Of a DNA stretch of 64,000 nucleotides, positions 38,099 to 47,195 are shown piece by piece. The notes beneath the pieces were generated by a model. The model was not told the origin of the DNA and did not search any database. It saw only the letters and a program-made list of their open reading frames with translations. A program made the position numbers and the translations under genes. Source of the DNA: an uncultured Chthonomonadales bacterium (GTDB lineage: Bacteria > Armatimonadota > Chthonomonadetes > Chthonomonadales > CAJBBX01); assembly GCA_938005745.1 (NCBI GenBank), contig CALLMM010000037.1, positions 1-64,000 on the forward strand. The letters run 5' to 3'. Numbering within the stretch: the stretch's first letter is position 1; every line of letters begins with the position of its first letter.

Positions 38099-38308
38099 TT
38101 GACTCAGGTAGTCGTGAAACCCGGCGAAGACATAGATCAGGCGCTGCGCCGCTTCAAGAAGGCTGTTATGAACAGCGGCATCACCAAAGAAGCCCGCATG
38201 CACGAGCGCTATGAGAAGCCGAGCGACCGCAAGCGCCGCGAGCTGAAGGCGGCGATTCGCAAGATTCAGCGCGCCCGCGCCAAAGCAGCCCAGAAAGATC
38301 GCGACTGA
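38099..38308 (+). CDS. rpsU: Ribosomal protein bS21
   Basis: A 69-residue basic protein of the small ribosomal subunit, near the platform where mRNA anti-Shine-Dalgarno pairing occurs. VVVKPGEDIDQALRRFKKAV, SGITKEARMHERYEKPSDRKRRE and the Lys/Arg-rich tail are family-typical. It begins with TTG; AAAGGA lies about ten bases upstream, and the ATGs between that site and the TTG are out of frame and run into an early stop. Monocistronic, between its own promoter and a terminator. Confidence 0.93.
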   Translation: MTQVVVKPGEDIDQALRRFKKAVMNSGITKEARMHERYEKPSDRKRRELKAAIRKIQRARAKAAQKDRD

Positions 38309-38335
38309 TCCGGGGGCCTGCTGCTGCCAGTGTTA

Positions 38336-38360
38336 CGGGGCAGGCATGATGCCTGCCCCG
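38336..38360. terminator. Terminator between rpsU and the convergent peptidase gene
   Basis: CGGGGCAGGC (38336-38345), a five-base loop and GCCTGCCCCG (38351-38360) make a 10-bp perfect stem between two convergent genes. The tail is only mildly T-rich. Confidence 0.7.
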
Positions 38361-38392
38361 CTCTCTTCTCTGCCAGATAGCGCGCGAGACGG

Positions 38393-40225
38393 CTAGCCGC
38401 CCCGCGCCGCCAGGGTTGCCTTCACGGTGATCGTCTCTTGCCCGCGCCTGACCACCACCTCCACAACGTCGCCCGGCTTATGCTCCGACAGCGCCGCCGT
38501 GAACTCCTCGAGGTTACGGATGCTGCGACCGCCGAACCTGATCATGATATCGCCCGCCTTCAGCCCTGCCTTCTCCGCAGGACTGCCGGGGCGCACACCT
38601 CCCAGCAGCACGCCCTCCACCTCGGTGGTGAACTCCGGGATGGTTCCCAAAGAGACCCCGGCGCGTCCCCGTCCGCCGGCGGGAGCCGCCTGGGTTACCT
38701 GCTGGAAGGCGGGACGCTCCGGCATATCCGCAATCCGCTCCGCGCAGCCCGCCACCAGTCCAAGGATGCGCACCATATCCTGCGCGTTGATCTTGTCGGC
38801 GGTATCGCTGGGACGATGGTAGTCCTCATGAATGCCCGTGAAGAAGAAGAGCACCGGGATATTCTTCATGTAGAACGACTGATGGTCGCTTCCGCCGAAA
38901 CCGCTCTCATTGCGGCTGATCTGGAAATTGCCGGTCTTGTTCGCCTCTTCCAGCAGCAGGTTCCATACCGGGGAGGTTCCCGTCCCGATCACCGTCAACT
39001 GATTGTTTCGCATTCGACCGATCATGTCCATATTCAGCATGGCGACGGTGCGGTCGAGCGGCAGGATCGGATTGTTGACGTAGTGCATGGAGCCGAACAG
39101 CCCCAGCTCTTCCGCAGAGAAACAGATGAAGAGAATGCTGCGCTTCGGCTTCTGAATGCGGGACTGGAAATAGTCGGTCAGCATCAGTACGCCCGCCGTG
39201 CCGGAGGCGTTGTCGTCCGCGCCATAGTGAATGGCGGGGGTCTTATCGGTCGCCAGCGAACTCGGACCACCCATCCCCAGATGATCCATGTGCGCGCCGA
39301 TCACCACGATCTCGTTCTTCAGGGTCGGATCGCTGCCTTCCAGCAGCCCCACGATGTTCGCCGTGGTCTTCGTCACCTTCTGCAGGTCCGCCTGCACGTT
39401 CGCCCGTACGGGAAGCGCAAACGACTGCGCGCCGCTCTCGAGAGCGGTCATCACCTCGGGCAGCGATCTCCCCGCGCTCTTGAGCCACTCCTCCGCCACG
39501 CTTCGGCGCACGGTCAGGATCGGCAGACCGGCTCCGGCGGCGCGTCCCTCCGCGCCTATCTTCGGATCCTCGCCGGGAGCGGTCAGCGCCACGAGGATCC
39601 CCGCCGCCCCCATATCGCGCGCGATCTGCGCCTTGCGCCGTATCCCGGCGAACGACTGCAGCGGCGCGTTCGCCCCTCCGCCCGGCGCGCCCGCCAGCAT
39701 CATAACGATCTTCCCCTTCACATCCTGCCCGGCGTAGTCGTCGCGCTGGGGAGCCTGTATCCCGTAGCCGACAAAGACCACCCCGCCGTCCGCATTTCCC
39801 GACGAAGAGACGGCGGACGGCTCAAACTCGCTCCCGACCCGATAGCGCATCTTCTTGCCGCCGACCTCCGCCTGCAGGCTGTTGTTCTTGCCCCGGGCGA
39901 CCCCCGCCGGGAAGGTGAACGGCTGAAAATAGCCGCTGCCGTCCATCGCCGCCTTGGGATCGTTCTGCTTGCTGGTTCCGATCGGCTTCAATCCGGCGCG
40001 TTTGAACTGAGCGGCGATATAGCGCGCCGCCAGTTCGTTGCCCTTTTCGCCGGTGCCGCGACCTTTCAGTTCGTCCGAGGCAAGATAGGAGATGTGCGCC
40101 TGGATGGTTCCCAGGCTGATGCCCTCCTGCTTTCCTTCCGGGGCTGCCTCCAGCCTGCCGGCAGCCAGCAGGGCGATCCCCGCTCCGGCAAAGAGCGTCC
40201 ATGTGCGAAATCGTGCAGGGTTCAT
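38393..40225 (-). CDS. Exported M28 aminopeptidase with PA and PDZ domains
   Basis: A 610-residue secreted or periplasmic zinc peptidase. A signal peptide (about 1-28) is followed by HISYLASDELKGRGTGEKGNELAARYIA, a PA-like insert (about 140-270), and the M28 core with ligands in GAHMDHLGM, GADDNASGTAGVL, CFSAEELGLFGS, NMDMIGRM and EDYHRPSDTADKI. A PDZ domain ends the protein (about 515-605, VLLGGVRPGSPAEKAGLKAGDIMIRFGG). The all-ligand set predicts an active di-zinc aminopeptidase. It is 13 bases after surE. Confidence 0.92.
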   Translation of the reverse strand: MNPARFRTWTLFAGAGIALLAAGRLEAAPEGKQEGISLGTIQAHISYLASDELKGRGTGEKGNELAARYIAAQFKRAGLKPIGTSKQNDPKAAMDGSGYFQPFTFPAGVARGKNNSLQAEVGGKKMRYRVGSEFEPSAVSSSGNADGGVVFVGYGIQAPQRDDYAGQDVKGKIVMMLAGAPGGGANAPLQSFAGIRRKAQIARDMGAAGILVALTAPGEDPKIGAEGRAAGAGLPILTVRRSVAEEWLKSAGRSLPEVMTALESGAQSFALPVRANVQADLQKVTKTTANIVGLLEGSDPTLKNEIVVIGAHMDHLGMGGPSSLATDKTPAIHYGADDNASGTAGVLMLTDYFQSRIQKPKRSILFICFSAEELGLFGSMHYVNNPILPLDRTVAMLNMDMIGRMRNNQLTVIGTGTSPVWNLLLEEANKTGNFQISRNESGFGGSDHQSFYMKNIPVLFFFTGIHEDYHRPSDTADKINAQDMVRILGLVAGCAERIADMPERPAFQQVTQAAPAGGRGRAGVSLGTIPEFTTEVEGVLLGGVRPGSPAEKAGLKAGDIMIRFGGRSIRNLEEFTAALSEHKPGDVVEVVVRRGQETITVKATLAARGG

Positions 40226-40238
40226 GTTGCTTCCTTGA

Positions 40239-41000
40239 TTATCCTTCGAGTTTCCACTCCCGCATGGGAGCGATCAGCGAGTAGGCCGTCATATCCAGAT
40301 GGACGGGGGTCACGGAGATCCGGTCTTCGAGAATGGCATGAACATCCGATCCCTCGTCCGGCGTCTCCTCCTTGAGGCTGCCGCGCAGCCAGTAGTAGGC
40401 GCGCCCCCACGGGTCCACGCGGCGGTCAATCCGATCTACATATTGCCGACGCCCCTGATGCGTGACGGTAACGCCGCGTATGCGTTCCTGCGGCAGCGCA
40501 GGCACATTGACGTTCAGGAGAGTCCATCGCTCCATCCCGTTGTCCCGGATCGCCTCCGCCAGTCTGCGTGAGAAGCGCGCCGCCGGCTCAAAGTCCCGGT
40601 CGGAGCCGTTTTCGACCACCGAGACCGCCACGGAGGGCAGTCCGAGAATAGCTCCTTCGATGGCGGCGGCGACCGTTCCGCTGTAGGTCAGGTCCCAGCC
40701 CAGATTGGAGCCTGCATTGATCCCGGAGAAGAGCAAGTCGGCGCGCCCCTCCATCACCACATCCAGTCCCAGAGTTACGCAGTCGGCGGGCGTGCCGCTG
40801 GTCGCCCAGGCGCGCTGACCGTCCGGCAGGCGCATCTCCTCGATCCGCAGCGGCTTGTGCAGCGTGATGGAGTGACCGGAGGCGCTGCGGGGTCGCTCCG
40901 GCGCCACCACAAAGACCTCTCCCAGCGGTCGCAGCGCCTGTGCCAAGGCAAGCAGCCCCGGCGCATAGATGCCATCGTCATTGGTGAGCAGTATTCGCAT
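40239..41000 (-). CDS. surE: 5'/3'-nucleotidase SurE
   Basis: A 253-residue metal-dependent nucleoside monophosphatase of the stationary-phase survival family. The N-terminal ILLTNDDGIYAPGL holds the metal-binding Asp pair. VVAPERPRSASGHSITLHKPLRI, SGTPADCVTLGLD and LFSGINAGSNLGWDLTYSGTVAAAIEG are signature segments. The ATG at 41000 starts where transcription from the TGCTATAAT element would begin, so the mRNA may be leaderless. Confidence 0.94.
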   Translation of the reverse strand: MRILLTNDDGIYAPGLLALAQALRPLGEVFVVAPERPRSASGHSITLHKPLRIEEMRLPDGQRAWATSGTPADCVTLGLDVVMEGRADLLFSGINAGSNLGWDLTYSGTVAAAIEGAILGLPSVAVSVVENGSDRDFEPAARFSRRLAEAIRDNGMERWTLLNVNVPALPQERIRGVTVTHQGRRQYVDRIDRRVDPWGRAYYWLRGSLKEETPDEGSDVHAILEDRISVTPVHLDMTAYSLIAPMREWKLEG

Positions 41001-41006
41001 AGCAGC

Positions 41007-41015
41007 ATTATAGCA
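41007..41015 (-). promoter_or_regulatory. Extended -10 promoter immediately before surE
   Basis: TGCTATAAT on the minus strand is identical to the element before the secreted-paralogue cluster. Its -10 ends seven bases before the surE ATG, so transcription would start at or next to the start codon. Confidence 0.6.
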
Positions 41016-41116
41016 CTCCTCTGCCCGCAGAAGCGCGATGTTTCACGGATGTTGCGCAGAAGACGGAGAGAGTTTGAACGGCTAACCCGCTGACCTAGTT
41101 CCGGAACAGGGACGTG

Positions 41117-41345
41117 GAAGATTGTTTCGCTGCGCTTGCAATGACGGATTGGGGGCTGGTTGCACGTAACTGCGACGGTACTGCCTGCCAGATCGTCATT
41201 GCGAGGGAGGCGCCAGCGTCCCGGTCTGTCATTGCAAGGGAGGCGAAGCCGACCGAAGCAATCTCAACCGGACAGCGGGAACTACAGCAATGGACTGAAG
41301 TCCATCGCTGTAATCATGAATGCGCGGGCTGCGCCGACAACCAAC
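41117..41345. repeat. Composite intergenic repeat, copy 2 (inverted), plus two more cores
   Basis: A forward diverged core lies at 41117-41148 and an inverted partial core at 41194-41219. The reversed composite then follows: TGTCATTGCAAGGGAGGCGA (41227-41246), CGAAGCAATCTCAACC (41254-41269), the hairpin TACAGCAATGGACT/AGTCCATCGCTGTA (41283-41312) and CATGAATGCGCGGGC (41315-41329). This is copy 1 reversed. It accounts for most of the 367-bp gap. Confidence 0.85.
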
Positions 41346-41367
41346 ACCCTGTACTCTGCCCCCGCCT

Positions 41368-43122
41368 CTATCTCTCTCCCGGTTCGCGCACCGTCAGGGT
41401 CTGATTGGCGGGAGTCGGTCCGAGCGTCTGCACCAGCCCGTTGGGCCACTGTATCTCGATCGAGTCCGCCTGTTTTGCTCTGCCCAGCCCGAACAGCAGT
41501 CGGCGGTCGCTCTGCGCCAGATAGCTGGATGCGCTCTTGACCGTCTTGCTCAGGGAGCGATTCCCGACATGCACGCGCACCCGTGCGCCGATGGCGTTGC
41601 GGTTGCTCCGCGTCCCCTCCAGTTTCAGACGCAGCCAGCGGTTGCCGGTGCGGTTCTCATTGCGGAGCAGACGCGCCGCACCGTTATTGACGGTCATCAG
41701 AATGTCGGGCGCGCCGTCGTTATCGTAGTCGCCCCAGGCAGCGGCGCGCCCCACCACGCGGCGCATCAACGCCTCCCCGGAGACCGCCGTCACCTCCTGA
41801 TAGCTGCCCTGCCCCCGATTCCGGAACAGCAGCGCAGGCTCCTCGTAGGCGACCCCGGTCTGGCGCAGATCGGCGTCGTCCTGAATATGACCGTTGGCGA
41901 CAAAGATATCCAGCCAGCCGTCCAGATCATAATCGAAGAAGAAGACGCCAAACCCCAGATAGTACTGGCTGGCGTTCCCGATCCCGCTGCGCGCCGCCAT
42001 ATCCAGAAAGTGCCCCGTGCCGTCCTGCCGGTAGAGGGTCAGCTGCTCCCCCGCAAAGTTGGTGATGACAATCGATTCCAGACCGTTATTCTGCTCGTCG
42101 CCGGTATCTATCCCCATCCCCGCCTTCGCCTTGCCGGTCTCCGCCACCGCAATGCCGACCTCCAGAGCCACCTCTTTGAAGGCTCCATTCCCCTGATTGT
42201 GATAGAGCAGGTTCGGCTCCGTATCATTGGCGACGATGATGTCGGGCCAGCCGTCCTGATCAAAATCACACAGCACCACCCCCAGCGCCTTGCTGCGCGT
42301 GTTGAAGACGCCAGACGAACGGGTAACATCGGTGAAGCGACCGTTCTTCTCATTTCGATAGAGGCGGCAGGTCTGTCCGGCATACTGCTGCGGGGTCGCA
42401 TAGGAGCGGTTCACACCGTCCAGACTGAACGACTTGCTCCGGTCTATCTCCGGCGACCACTCGACATAGTGACAGACAAACAGATCGAGGAAGCCGTCCC
42501 GATTGTAGTCTATCCAGGTTGCGCTGGTCGCCCAGCCGGAGTTCTGCAGCCCGGAGCGTGCCGTCACATCCTTGAACCGGCGCACTCCGCCCGCTCCCGC
42601 CGTGTTGTGAAACAGCCGGCTCTCGCCGACGCCCGTCACATACAGATCGTCCCAGCCGTCGTTATCGTAGTCGCCGACCGCCACCCCCATGCCGTAGAGC
42701 GTGACATCCAGCCCTGCCTCTTCGGTCACGTCGGAGAACCTGCCTTTCCCGTCGTTGCGATAGAGCTTCATCGTCGGCTTTTCCGTCCGCTTATGCTCGG
42801 GCCAGTACTTTCCGTTGATAAACAGAATATCCAGATTGCCGTCGTTGTCGTAGTCCAGGAAAGCAGCCCCCGATCCCATCGTCTCCGGCATATACTTGTC
42901 CCCGGCGGCTCCGTTGACATGCTTGAAATCTATGCCGACCTCCTGCGTCACTTCCCGGAAGATAACGGGCGGAGGCGGCTCCGCTGCAGGCTTTGTTCTG
43001 GGCGCGCCGCTGTTTTGACATCCCGACGGCGCAAGGCAGAGCAGCAGAATGGAGGCGGCGACGGCGCGCGGACGCCCGCTCTCCGCCGCTGCTCCGAAGA
43101 AGTGAGAGAGGAGACGAATCAT
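41368..43122 (-). CDS. CRTAC1-like FG-GAP/ASPIC-UnbV protein
   Basis: A 584-residue exported protein. The hydrophobic start ends in LAPSGC, so it may be a lipoprotein, although the lipobox is not canonical. Many calcium-binding FG-GAP repeats follow, e.g. GAAFLDYDNDGNLDILF, VGDYDNDGWDDLYV, WGDYDNDGAPDILM, building a beta-propeller. The C-terminal ASPIC/UnbV domain is clear (RLKLEGTRSNRNAIGARVRV, SIEIQWPNGLVQTL). The start overlaps the stop of the cytochrome gene by four bases, so the two are translationally coupled. Confidence 0.88.
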   Translation of the reverse strand: MIRLLSHFFGAAAESGRPRAVAASILLLCLAPSGCQNSGAPRTKPAAEPPPPVIFREVTQEVGIDFKHVNGAAGDKYMPETMGSGAAFLDYDNDGNLDILFINGKYWPEHKRTEKPTMKLYRNDGKGRFSDVTEEAGLDVTLYGMGVAVGDYDNDGWDDLYVTGVGESRLFHNTAGAGGVRRFKDVTARSGLQNSGWATSATWIDYNRDGFLDLFVCHYVEWSPEIDRSKSFSLDGVNRSYATPQQYAGQTCRLYRNEKNGRFTDVTRSSGVFNTRSKALGVVLCDFDQDGWPDIIVANDTEPNLLYHNQGNGAFKEVALEVGIAVAETGKAKAGMGIDTGDEQNNGLESIVITNFAGEQLTLYRQDGTGHFLDMAARSGIGNASQYYLGFGVFFFDYDLDGWLDIFVANGHIQDDADLRQTGVAYEEPALLFRNRGQGSYQEVTAVSGEALMRRVVGRAAAWGDYDNDGAPDILMTVNNGAARLLRNENRTGNRWLRLKLEGTRSNRNAIGARVRVHVGNRSLSKTVKSASSYLAQSDRRLLFGLGRAKQADSIEIQWPNGLVQTLGPTPANQTLTVREPGER

Positions 43123-45761
43123 GGCTTTTCGCTTAACAGATGTTCATGCATCAACAGCCGCTCGCGCTGAATGTGCGGGTGTTCGCGCAGGAACGGCTCA
43201 ATGATATGCGTCGGCAGTTCGTCATCGCGCAGCACCCGATAGGCAGCCTCTTCGCGGCGCGCCTCCGACAGCCGCCGCAGCCGACGATAGCAGTCCATCA
43301 GGTTGAAGTGCGCGGCGGCGTCATCGGGGTCCACATCGAGCATCCGTCGGAAGGCTTTCGCCGCCTCCTCGTAGCTCCCGGTCTGAAAGTGACTGCGCCC
43401 GATGTTGAACCAGACCATCCTATCGCGCGGATATCGCTCGGACAGCGGCTTTAGAAACGCCAGGGCAGTCTCAAACTGCCCCATTCTGCGATGCGTGTAG
43501 CCGAGCCACGCCTTTGCCGCATCCGATGAGGTATCCAGATTAAGCGCTGTTTGAAACTGCGCGCGAGCTGCCAGAAGATCGCCCTCCGCCAGGAACGCCC
43601 GCCCCAGAGCGATATGACAGGCGGGTCTATCCGGGTCGAGGCTCAAAGCGCGTTGCAGCACACGCCGCGCCTGAGTCAGATCGTTCTGTAGCAGCAGCGC
43701 CGTTCCGTAGACCAGCAGGCGCGAGGCTTCCCGCTCTGCGTCAACGGGAGCGGAGACCGGCGGATCGCCCTGCCGACCTCCCTCCTGTACCTGCAGCGAG
43801 ACGGAGTGCTCCGCCAGGATCGTTGTCGGGAGCCTCTGCATCAGCTTGCCGCCCTCCCGCTCCCCGAACATCGCCAGAAGAAACGAAGTGCGGAAGGGAC
43901 GATAGCTCAGCCGGGCGTTCAGACGCAGCGCGCCCCCGGTTCCCTCCGGTATGCGGAAGCGGTACCGGGCAACATCTCCCTCTCCCGGTCGAAGCGCGCG
44001 GTAGCGCGACACCTCTCCCTCTCCTGGCAGAATGGCGCGGCTGTGCAGCAGCGCCACCATCTCGTAGAAGTTGCCCCGCGTGGTCGGCTGCCCGAGGCGG
44101 TTCAGAGCCAGCATCCCGTACCAGTGCACATCGGCGTCGGCGGACAGCCCAGCTTCCTCCCGTTTATCGCTGAGCAGCCGGACGCGCCCCTGTGAATCGG
44201 TCACCGTGAAGGCGATCCACGCCTCTCTCAGATCGGGGAGTCCGGTCGGGAAGGCGTGCCCGATCCCGATGTTCTCCGCCAGCACATCCACCGCAACCTC
44301 TTCCCCCGGACGCACGACGATATCACGCCCGGCAAGCGGCATGATCAGCGTCTCACGTTCACGCGGCGAGGCGTCAAAACGCCGCAGCGAGACGATCTCT
44401 AGACGAAAGGCGTCCTGCTGCAGCGCTTTCTCCACCGCGCGCAGCCGCTCCCGATCTCCCCGCAGAACCGGCTTGGCGGTATCGGCGCCAAACAGCGCGT
44501 GGTCGCGCACCCTGCCCGATATATCGTATCCCTCCGTCTTCGGCAGATGGCAGGCGGCGCAGTCCTTCGGGGTAGTTCCCGACCCGGCGGAGGCGATGGC
44601 GTACCCGGAGTAGGGGCTGTTCAGCCAGTCTCCCCAGGTCTCATCGTAGCGCAGGAACTTGTAACGATTCTGCGGCATATTCACGCTCAGACGGTGACAG
44701 GAGACACACTGATAGGGGCTTTCCGGCGTCTTCAACGCCGCCTGATGGGGAGCGGGACGCACGCGCACCAGAAAACGGTGCGTCCAGCGAAGTGCCGGAT
44801 GACGGCTCTTTGCGAGCGGATAGACGGGAGGAGCCGCATAGACGGCGCGACCGTTGCCGGTCGGCTCCGGGACGTGCGTCATGGCATGACAGGCGAGACA
44901 GTTGACGGACGCCTTCCCGCTCTCGATCCGCTTCTTCAGCGCCTCCGCCGGATCGCTTTCCGGCGTGCGGGCGTAGGGATGGAGGGAGAATGGCGCATGG
45001 CATCCCTGACACCACTGCGCGCCGCTCTCGCCAAGCTGCCGCTTCGCCATCGCCAGCGCGCGCTGATAGAAGAGGCTCTCCTCCGCATGCGCATGCCCCG
45101 ACCCGCTCCATTGCTGGGTAATATCGGGATGACACCCCTGTTCGCCGCACGATTCGGGGGAGGGCAGCGTCTCCCACTCCCCGCCCTCCGCAAAGAGGGT
45201 GCCGGCGGGAAAGTGCGGATAGCCCGCCTGTTCCGGCGTGGTAGCGGTCAGCATCCGGTAGTAGGCTTCCGCCGAATAGGCGTAGGCTCCAAAGACCGCG
45301 CTCGATCCCAGCAGCAAGAGCGCCGCCGTCGCGCCGGACCGGGACGGCTTTCTTGCCTGAAAGACCGACCTCCAGTCCGCCCGGCGCAGAGCAAACACGG
45401 CAAACCAGAGTAGCGTCGCAAATCCGGACAGGAGATGCAGCAGGAACAGCCAGCGCGCGCGGTTAACACTGTGACCGGCGGCGGCGTATCCGATGAGCAG
45501 AAAGCCGGTCAGCACGACAGTCAGGGCGAGGCTTTTCAGAAAGATGGAATGTGAGCCTCCGGAGCGAAACAGCGTCCAGAGAAACGGGACGGAGAGCAGG
45601 ACGCCCGCGAGAATATGCCAGCCGACCGCCGCGCTCGCCGCCGGACCCATGCTTTCGCGGGCGAACAGATACAGCCCCGCGCCGGTCAGCGGCACGCTCC
45701 AGAGCGCAGCGGCGAACAGTCGGCGCAGCAGATGAGTGCGAGGATGGCGTTCAGATGCCAC
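43119..45761 (-). CDS. Membrane multihaem c-type cytochrome with TPR domain
   Basis: An 880-residue protein. The N-terminal third has four to five membrane helices. Then come five haem motifs: CX4CH at 205-211, CQGCH 251-255, CLACH 288-292, CVSCH 352-356 and CAACH 401-405, like cytochrome c554-type proteins. A beta-rich part follows, then TPR repeats (about 690-860, ACHIALGRAFLAEGDLLAARAQFQTAL). A GTG at 45761 after GGAAGG is preferred to a GTG ten codons earlier. It probably passes electrons on the outer face of the membrane. The partner and direction are unknown. Confidence 0.85.
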   Translation of the reverse strand: MASERHPRTHLLRRLFAAALWSVPLTGAGLYLFARESMGPAASAAVGWHILAGVLLSVPFLWTLFRSGGSHSIFLKSLALTVVLTGFLLIGYAAAGHSVNRARWLFLLHLLSGFATLLWFAVFALRRADWRSVFQARKPSRSGATAALLLLGSSAVFGAYAYSAEAYYRMLTATTPEQAGYPHFPAGTLFAEGGEWETLPSPESCGEQGCHPDITQQWSGSGHAHAEESLFYQRALAMAKRQLGESGAQWCQGCHAPFSLHPYARTPESDPAEALKKRIESGKASVNCLACHAMTHVPEPTGNGRAVYAAPPVYPLAKSRHPALRWTHRFLVRVRPAPHQAALKTPESPYQCVSCHRLSVNMPQNRYKFLRYDETWGDWLNSPYSGYAIASAGSGTTPKDCAACHLPKTEGYDISGRVRDHALFGADTAKPVLRGDRERLRAVEKALQQDAFRLEIVSLRRFDASPRERETLIMPLAGRDIVVRPGEEVAVDVLAENIGIGHAFPTGLPDLREAWIAFTVTDSQGRVRLLSDKREEAGLSADADVHWYGMLALNRLGQPTTRGNFYEMVALLHSRAILPGEGEVSRYRALRPGEGDVARYRFRIPEGTGGALRLNARLSYRPFRTSFLLAMFGEREGGKLMQRLPTTILAEHSVSLQVQEGGRQGDPPVSAPVDAEREASRLLVYGTALLLQNDLTQARRVLQRALSLDPDRPACHIALGRAFLAEGDLLAARAQFQTALNLDTSSDAAKAWLGYTHRRMGQFETALAFLKPLSERYPRDRMVWFNIGRSHFQTGSYEEAAKAFRRMLDVDPDDAAAHFNLMDCYRRLRRLSEARREEAAYRVLRDDELPTHIIEPFLREHPHIQRERLLMHEHLLSEKP

Positions 45762-46135
45762 GAGAGACCTTCCAGATCGTAAATCGCACACGCGGGGGCG
45801 CAGCGGCGGCGAGAGTAACGAAGGTGACGAGCTTCTGGGGACGACTGACGGGTCTGGCAGGTCGGCAATCGCTCCAACCAGAGACGGGAATCTGGCTGAT
45901 ACCCTGCAACGGCGTTCACACCTTCGGGATGCGCTTCTCCCTCGACATCATCGTTCTGGATCGGCAGATGCGAGTCCTTCAGATTCTACGCGCGGTGCCG
46001 CCCAATCGTATCTGTCGCGGGACGGCGGGCGGCTACAGCACGCTGGAGATGCCCGCCGGAGCCGCCGCCGGCATTTCGGTCGGAGATCAACTGGAGGCGT
46101 CTCCGGACGAAGCGTCTTCGGCGGAGGCGGGGTAG
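45755..46135 (+). CDS. DUF192 family protein
   Basis: A 126-residue protein with the DUF192 pattern [54 protein letters not shown] and [21 protein letters not shown]. The biochemical role of the family is unknown. There is no clear signal peptide, whereas many members are exported. The ATG at 45755 has GAGG 11 bases upstream. Its start region overlaps that of the divergent cytochrome gene, and its 3' end overlaps the convergent pentapeptide gene by 49 bases. Confidence 0.85.
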   Translation: MPRETFQIVNRTRGGAAAARVTKVTSFWGRLTGLAGRQSLQPETGIWLIPCNGVHTFGMRFSLDIIVLDRQMRVLQILRAVPPNRICRGTAGGYSTLEMPAGAAAGISVGDQLEASPDEASSAEAG

Positions 46136-46590
46136 GCGCGGCGCAGATAGGCGATCTCGCTGCGGGTATAGCCGACCCCGCGCAGAAAGCCGTCCGGCAG
46201 ATAGGCGACGCTTGCGCGCAGCACATCGTCATCCAGCGTGGAGGGACCGCGATGATGCACGCGATCCAGACCGATCGCTCTGTGGAGATTGCGGCAGCCC
46301 GCGAAGACCGTGAGCGAGAGGGTCGCGCCGGTCAGGTTGGCTCCCTGCAGATCGGCTCCGGTCAGATCGGTCTCGCTCAGCACCGCACCGCGCATATTCG
46401 CCTCGGTCAGATCGGCTCCCCGTAGATCGGCTCCCGACAGGTTGGCGAAGGGCAGCACGGCGCGTGACATGGCTGCGCCGCTCAGATCGGCATGTATCAG
46501 GTACTCCCCCGCCAGATTAGCGTTTACCAGCGTATCCGCCGGAACCTGCAGCAGCACCCGCCGGCTCTGTCGGTGTAGAATCTCAATCAT
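46087..46590 (-). CDS. Pentapeptide-repeat protein
   Basis: A 167-residue protein. Residues about 25-90 consist of A(D/N)LXX-type pentapeptides ([58 protein letters not shown]), predicting a short right-handed quadrilateral beta-helix. The C-terminal part ([34 protein letters not shown]) is helical. ATG at 46590 after AGGAGAGG. Function unknown; some relatives bind gyrase, but nothing here shows that. Confidence 0.82.
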   Translation of the reverse strand: MIEILHRQSRRVLLQVPADTLVNANLAGEYLIHADLSGAAMSRAVLPFANLSGADLRGADLTEANMRGAVLSETDLTGADLQGANLTGATLSLTVFAGCRNLHRAIGLDRVHHRGPSTLDDDVLRASVAYLPDGFLRGVGYTRSEIAYLRRAYPASAEDASSGDASS

Positions 46591-46749
46591 TCGCCTCTCC
46601 TGTAGATCGAAAAGGAGCGCGCAGGAAGACACCTTCCTGCATATCTGCCCCCGGACGACCGTTCGCGCTGACCTTCGCGCACCCCCATCCTGTATCCTTA
46701 CGCAAGCCGGGAAGGAAACGTCTCCGCCCTTGCGGAAATTGAAAGGACT

Positions 46750-47175
46750 ATGCCCGGATCATCTTCGCCTTTTGTCTGCCGGCAGCGCATCCACTTCGAT
46801 ATGCTGGACGCGCTGGGAATGGCGCACAACTCGGTCTATCTGCTGCTCTTCGAACGGTCGCGGTTCGACTTCTGGCGCGCGCTGGGATGCGCTCGCGAGT
46901 CGGCGACCCCCGAATGGCCCTATGTGGTTGCGCGCCACGAGATAGACTACCGTAAACCCATTCTCGGCGAGATGGAGGTGGAGGTGCATATCTCCGTCGT
47001 CCGGGTCGGCAACAGCAGCCTGACGCTGGCGCTGGAGATACGGATGGACGACCAGACCCTGGCAGCGCAGGGACAGTCGGTGCTGGTGCGGCTGGATCCG
47101 CAGACGCGCCGCCCCGCGCCCTGGTCTGACCGCTTCCGCGCGCTCGTTCAACCCTATATACAGCCTTCCGGGTAG
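46750..47175 (+). CDS. Hotdog-fold acyl-CoA thioesterase
   Basis: A 141-residue single hotdog domain of the 4-hydroxybenzoyl-CoA thioesterase/YbgC type. The catalytic region [27 protein letters not shown] has the H-N-x-x-Y pattern; the family catalytic Asp position may be D17 or D20. [31 protein letters not shown] is the central strand pair. It probably hydrolyses short or medium acyl-CoA. It precedes the FIST gene by 20 bases. Confidence 0.85.
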   Translation: MPGSSSPFVCRQRIHFDMLDALGMAHNSVYLLLFERSRFDFWRALGCARESATPEWPYVVARHEIDYRKPILGEMEVEVHISVVRVGNSSLTLALEIRMDDQTLAAQGQSVLVRLDPQTRRPAPWSDRFRALVQPYIQPSG

Positions 47176-47195
47176 GTCTTTTCAGGAGCCGGACG

